DNA of 64,000 bases from Aristolochia californica. Its lineage: Eukaryota > Streptophyta > Magnoliopsida > Piperales > Aristolochiaceae. Position numbers and translations under genes: made by a program. The notes beneath the pieces were generated by a model. The model was not told where the DNA came from and did no database searches. It saw nothing but the letters and a program-made list of their open reading frames with translations. Below, piece after piece: positions 60,679-64,000 of the stretch. How positions within the stretch are numbered: position 1 is the stretch's first letter; the number at the start of each line of letters is the position of its first letter. The stretch lies in contig JARWKL010000010.1 of assembly GCA_029961685.1 (NCBI GenBank), forward strand, positions 9,879,931 through 9,943,930, written 5' to 3'.

Positions 60679-63600
60679 GGTTCATTAGGTCCACTTGCAT
60701 CCTCAACATGTTTCTGGCATGCATATCCACCACAACTAAAGCATGTTACGATCAGTTAGAAGTCCCTTTCCTATAAAATTCCACCAAGCTTATTATTAGG
60801 GGCTGTACTAGTGGAATTTCCTGAACATGGATAACAAATCCTTGGAGTTCATTTTTAGTGAGTTAAATAATTCAATTTTTTTTTGCATACATGATCTCTA
60901 AAAATTTTATTTTGTTATTCCCTATATGTTTTTTTTTTACGAGAAAAATGGGAGAGTGAAAACTCAAGTTTTGATCTGAAAACAAATTTTAACATCCAAA
61001 ATGGAAATGCACAAATGCTAAGAGAGATAGTTCCAAAAAGTATCTGTGATTTTTAAGGATGGGCAAATAATGGGTTGTTTGGCCCTGGTAAATATCCACC
61101 CCCTTGAGAATTTGATTTTTTCTACTCCTTGAAATTTTTGGATCATTAGGTCCACTTGCATCCTCAACATGTTTCTGGCATGCATATCCACCGCACTTAA
61201 AGCATGTTAGCATCAGTTAGAAGTCCCTTTCCTATAAAAGTCCACCAAGATTATTATTAGGGGTTGTAATAGTGGAATTTCCAGAACAAGGATAACAAAA
61301 CCTTGGAGTTCATTATTAGTCCGTGAAATAATTTTCAATTTTTTTTTGCATACATGAACTCTAAAATTTTTATTTTGTTATGCCATATATTTTTTTGTTT
61401 ACGAAAAAAATGGGAGAGTGAAAACTCAAGTTTGGATCTAAAAAGAAACTTGAACATCCAAAATGGAAATGCAGAAATATTGAGAGAGGTAGTTCCAAAA
61501 AGTATCTGTGATTTTCAGGGATAGGCAAAAAGTGGGTTGTTTGGCCCTGGTAAATATCCAACCACTTGTGAATTTGATTTTTTCAACTCCTTGAAATTTT
61601 TGGATCATTAGGTCCACTCGCAACCTCAACTTAATTCTGGCATGCATATCCACCGCACTTAAAGCATGTTAGGTTCAGTTAGAAGTTCCATAAAATCTCA
61701 GCAAGCTTATTATTAGCGGTTGTACTAGTGGAATTTCAAGAACATGGATAACAAAACTTTGGAGTTCATTTTTTTTTTGTGAAATAATTTTCAAAATTTT
61801 TTTGCATACATGAACTCTATAATTTTCATTTTGTTATGCCTCATATCTTTTTTGTTTACGAGGAAAAAGGGAAAGTGAAAACTCAAATTTGGATCTGAAA
61901 ACAAATTTGAACATCCAAAATGGAAATGCACAAATGCTCAGGGAGATAGTTCATAAAAGTATCTGTGATTTTTAAGGATAGGCAAAAAGAGGGTTGTTTG
62001 GCCTTGGAAAATATCCAACCACTTGTGATATTGATTTTTTCTACTCCTTGAAATTTTTGTTTCATTAGGTCCACTTGCATCCTCAACATGTTTCTTGCAT
62101 GCATATCCACCGCACTTAAAGCATGTTAGGATCTGTTAGAAGTCCCTTTCCTATAAAATTCCACCAAGTTTATTATTAGAGGTAGTGCTAGTGGAATTTC
62201 AAGAAAATGGATAACAAAACCTTGGAGTTCAATTTTAGCTCGTGAAATAATTTTCAAATTTTTTTTTGCATACATGAACTCTAAAATTTTGATTTTGTAA
62301 TGCCTTCTATCTTTTTTGTCTACGAGAAAAATGGGAGAGTGAAAACTCAAGTTTGGATCTGAAAATAAATTTGAACATCCAAAATGGAAATGCACAAATG
62401 CTGAGAGAGAAACTTCCAAAAAGTGTCTGTGATTTTAAGGATAGGCAAAAACTGGGTTGTTTGGCCCTGGTAAATATCCTACCACTTGAGAATTTTATTT
62501 TTTCTACTCCTTGAAATTTTTGGATCATTTGGTCGACTTGCATTCTCAACATGATTCTGGCATGCATATCCACCACACTTAAAGCATGTTAGGATCAATT
62601 AGAAGTCCCTTTCCTATAAAATTCCAAAAAGCTTATTATTAGGGGTTGTACTAGTGGAATTTCAAGAACATGGATAAAAAACCCTTGTAGTTCATTTCTA
62701 TTGCAATAAATAATTTTCAAATTTTTTTTGTATACATGAACTCTAAAATTTTTCATTTTGTTATGCCTTATATCTTTATTGTTTACGAGAAAAATGGGAG
62801 AGTGAAAACTCAAGTTTGGATCTGAAATCAAAGTTGAACATCCAAAATGGAAATGCACAAATGCTGAGAGAGAAACTTCCAAAAAGTATCTGTGATTTTT
62901 ATGGATACGCAAAAAGTGGGTTGTTTGGCCATTGTAAATATCCAACCACTTGAGAATGTGATTTTTTCTACTCCTTGAAATTTTTGGATCATTATGTCCA
63001 CTTGCATCCACAACATGATTTTGGCTTGCATATCCACCACACTTAAAGTTTGATAGGATCAGTTAGAAGTCCCTTTCCTATAAAATTCACCAAGCTTATT
63101 ATTAGGGGTTGCACTAGTGGAATTTCCAGAACATGGATAACTAAACCTTGAAGTTCATTTTTAGTGCATGAAATAATTTTCAAATTTTTTTTGCATACAT
63201 GAACTCTAAAATTTTCATTTTGAGCTTTATATCTTTTTTGTTCACGAGAAAAATGGCAGAGTGAAAACTCAAGTTTGGATCTGAAAACAAATTTGAACAT
63301 CCAAAATGGAAATGCACAAATGCTGAGAGCGATAGTTCAAAAAAGTATCTATGATTTTTAAGGATAGGAAAAAAAGCTGGATGTTTGGCCCAGGTAAATA
63401 TCCAACCACTTGAGAATTTGATTTTTTCTACTCCTTGAAATTTTTGGATCATTAGGTGCATTTGCATCCTCAACAAGTTTCTGGCATGCATATCCACTGC
63501 ACTTAAAGCATGTAAGGATCAGTTAGAAGTCCCTTTCCTATAAAATTCCGCCAAGCTTATTATTAGGGGTTGTTCTACTGGAATTTCCAGAACATGGATA

Positions 63601-64000
63601 ACAAAACCTTGGAGTTCATTTTCAGTGCGTGAAGTAATTTTCAAATATTTTTTGCATACATGAATTCTATACTTTTCTTTTTGTTGTGCCTTATATCTTT
63701 TTTTTTACGAGAAAAATGGGAGAGTGAAAAGTCATGTTTGGATCTGAAAACATTTTTGAACATCCAAGATGGAAATGCACAAATTCTGAGAGAGATAGAT
63801 CCAAAAAGTATCTGTGATTTTTAGGGATAGGCCAAAAGTCGGTTGTTTGACCCTGGTAAATATCCAACCACTTGGGAATTTGATTTTTTCTGCTCCTTAA
63901 AATTTTTGGATCATTAGGTCCACTTGCATCCTCAACATGATTCTCGCATGCATATCCACCGCACTTAAAGCATGTTAGGTTCAGTTAGAATTTCCTTTCC

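Larger units (their letters stand above)
28879..64000. repeat. Satellite array B, about 76 monomers of ~461 bp
   Basis: Tandem head-to-tail array related to array A and in the same orientation. The anchor ggatcattaggtccac recurs every 457-464 bp (35,023 bp over 76 intervals). Fixed differences from A include ttgttatgccttat, gatagttcc, gtttggccctggt, ccacttgagaatttgat, cttaaagcatg, gaagtccctttcc and ggaatttccagaac. B has about 13 extra bases (within ccaccaagcttattatt) that create a HindIII site in most monomers. It lacks 24 bp and 8 bp that A has. These indels account for most of the 22-bp length difference. The last monomer is cut by the window edge. No gene or transposon interrupts the array. 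Confidence 0.97.
57469..64000. repeat. B zone without a visible higher-order pattern
   Basis: Fourteen monomers plus a partial one (anchors 57,469, 57,928, 58,386, 58,833, 59,295, 59,754, 60,217, 60,679, 61,140, 61,602, 62,059, 62,522, 62,986, 63,446, 63,908). One unit is 447 bp because agatagttccaaaa and its flanks are shortened near 58,733 (gctgagagtatccg). The cattttgagctttat shortening at about 63,220 recalls 42,962 and 49,858. The last monomer is cut off at the window end. No gene, transposon or unique sequence was found. Confidence 0.8.

Noticed and set aside
455..63497. The many open frames of 60-157 codons, mostly on the minus strand, as genes
   Set aside because: They recur at the same place in successive monomers, shift frame with single-base indels, overlap each other in two frames and lack any recognisable domain. 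They follow from the shared repeat sequence.
1..64000. CRISPR array or minisatellite
   Set aside because: Repeat units are about 460-485 bp with no alternation of short repeats and unique spacers.
1..64000. CENP-B box or telomere-type repeats
   Set aside because: I looked for the CENP-B core (TTCG...CGGG) and for TTAGGG/TTTAGGG runs and found neither. Single ttaggg-like words in ctattaggggttg are part of the monomer.
1..64000. Assignment to a named plant or animal satellite family
   Set aside because: I do not recognise the monomer, and no database search was possible. A BLASTN search of a single A and B monomer would settle it.

Overview
The window is satellite DNA from end to end. It holds about 136 head-to-tail copies of one AT-rich monomer, all in the same orientation. 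I found no gene, RNA gene, transposable element, CRISPR array or other unique-sequence island. Every open frame is a short piece of the monomer (longest 157 codons) repeated out of descent. Long arrays with chromosome-specific style multi-monomer patterns point to a eukaryote, in a centromeric, pericentromeric or other heterochromatic block. The monomer length would suit a plant, but I do not recognise the family and cannot name the organism.

There are two related subfamilies that meet once. Array A (1 to about 28,878) has about 60 monomers, mostly 480-487 bp. Array B (about 28,879 to 64,000) has about 76 monomers, mostly 457-464 bp. B differs from A by three block indels and many fixed substitutions. 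One indel gives B a HindIII site in most monomers. The switch lies within about 16 bases (28,878-28,894), in a monomer that also carries a deletion of about 31 bp.

Array A: related X, Y and Z monomers occur in order at 1-1,411 and 9,472-11,412. A variant lacking one A (type A2) recurs every two or three monomers at 1.5-7.2 kb and 13.9-20.6 kb. Larger duplicated blocks have offsets of about 6.28, 6.77, 2.86 and 15.9 kb. A nearly identical tandem pair lies at 12,334-13,293. Several monomers carry internal deletions, some with short homologies at the breakpoints.

Array B: the clearest structure is a higher-order repeat at about 35.57-40.81 kb. Two 1,849-bp tetramers (P-P-Q-R) are followed by a 1.39-kb trimer (P-Q-R). 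The block is bounded by hybrid monomers and by a direct repeat of about 316 bp. Older, more diverged higher-order structure (markers U-V-W-X, spaced mostly 7-8 monomers) runs from 42 to 57 kb, with duplicated blocks at offsets of about 6.9 and 10.58 kb and another at 8.31 kb. From 57.5 kb to the end I saw only single-monomer periodicity.

The elements do not work together as genes. The layout is a record of unequal exchange, segmental amplification and small deletions in a satellite. Monomer phase is set by an anchor I chose (ggatcattagg); all positions were read by eye and may be off by a base or two.
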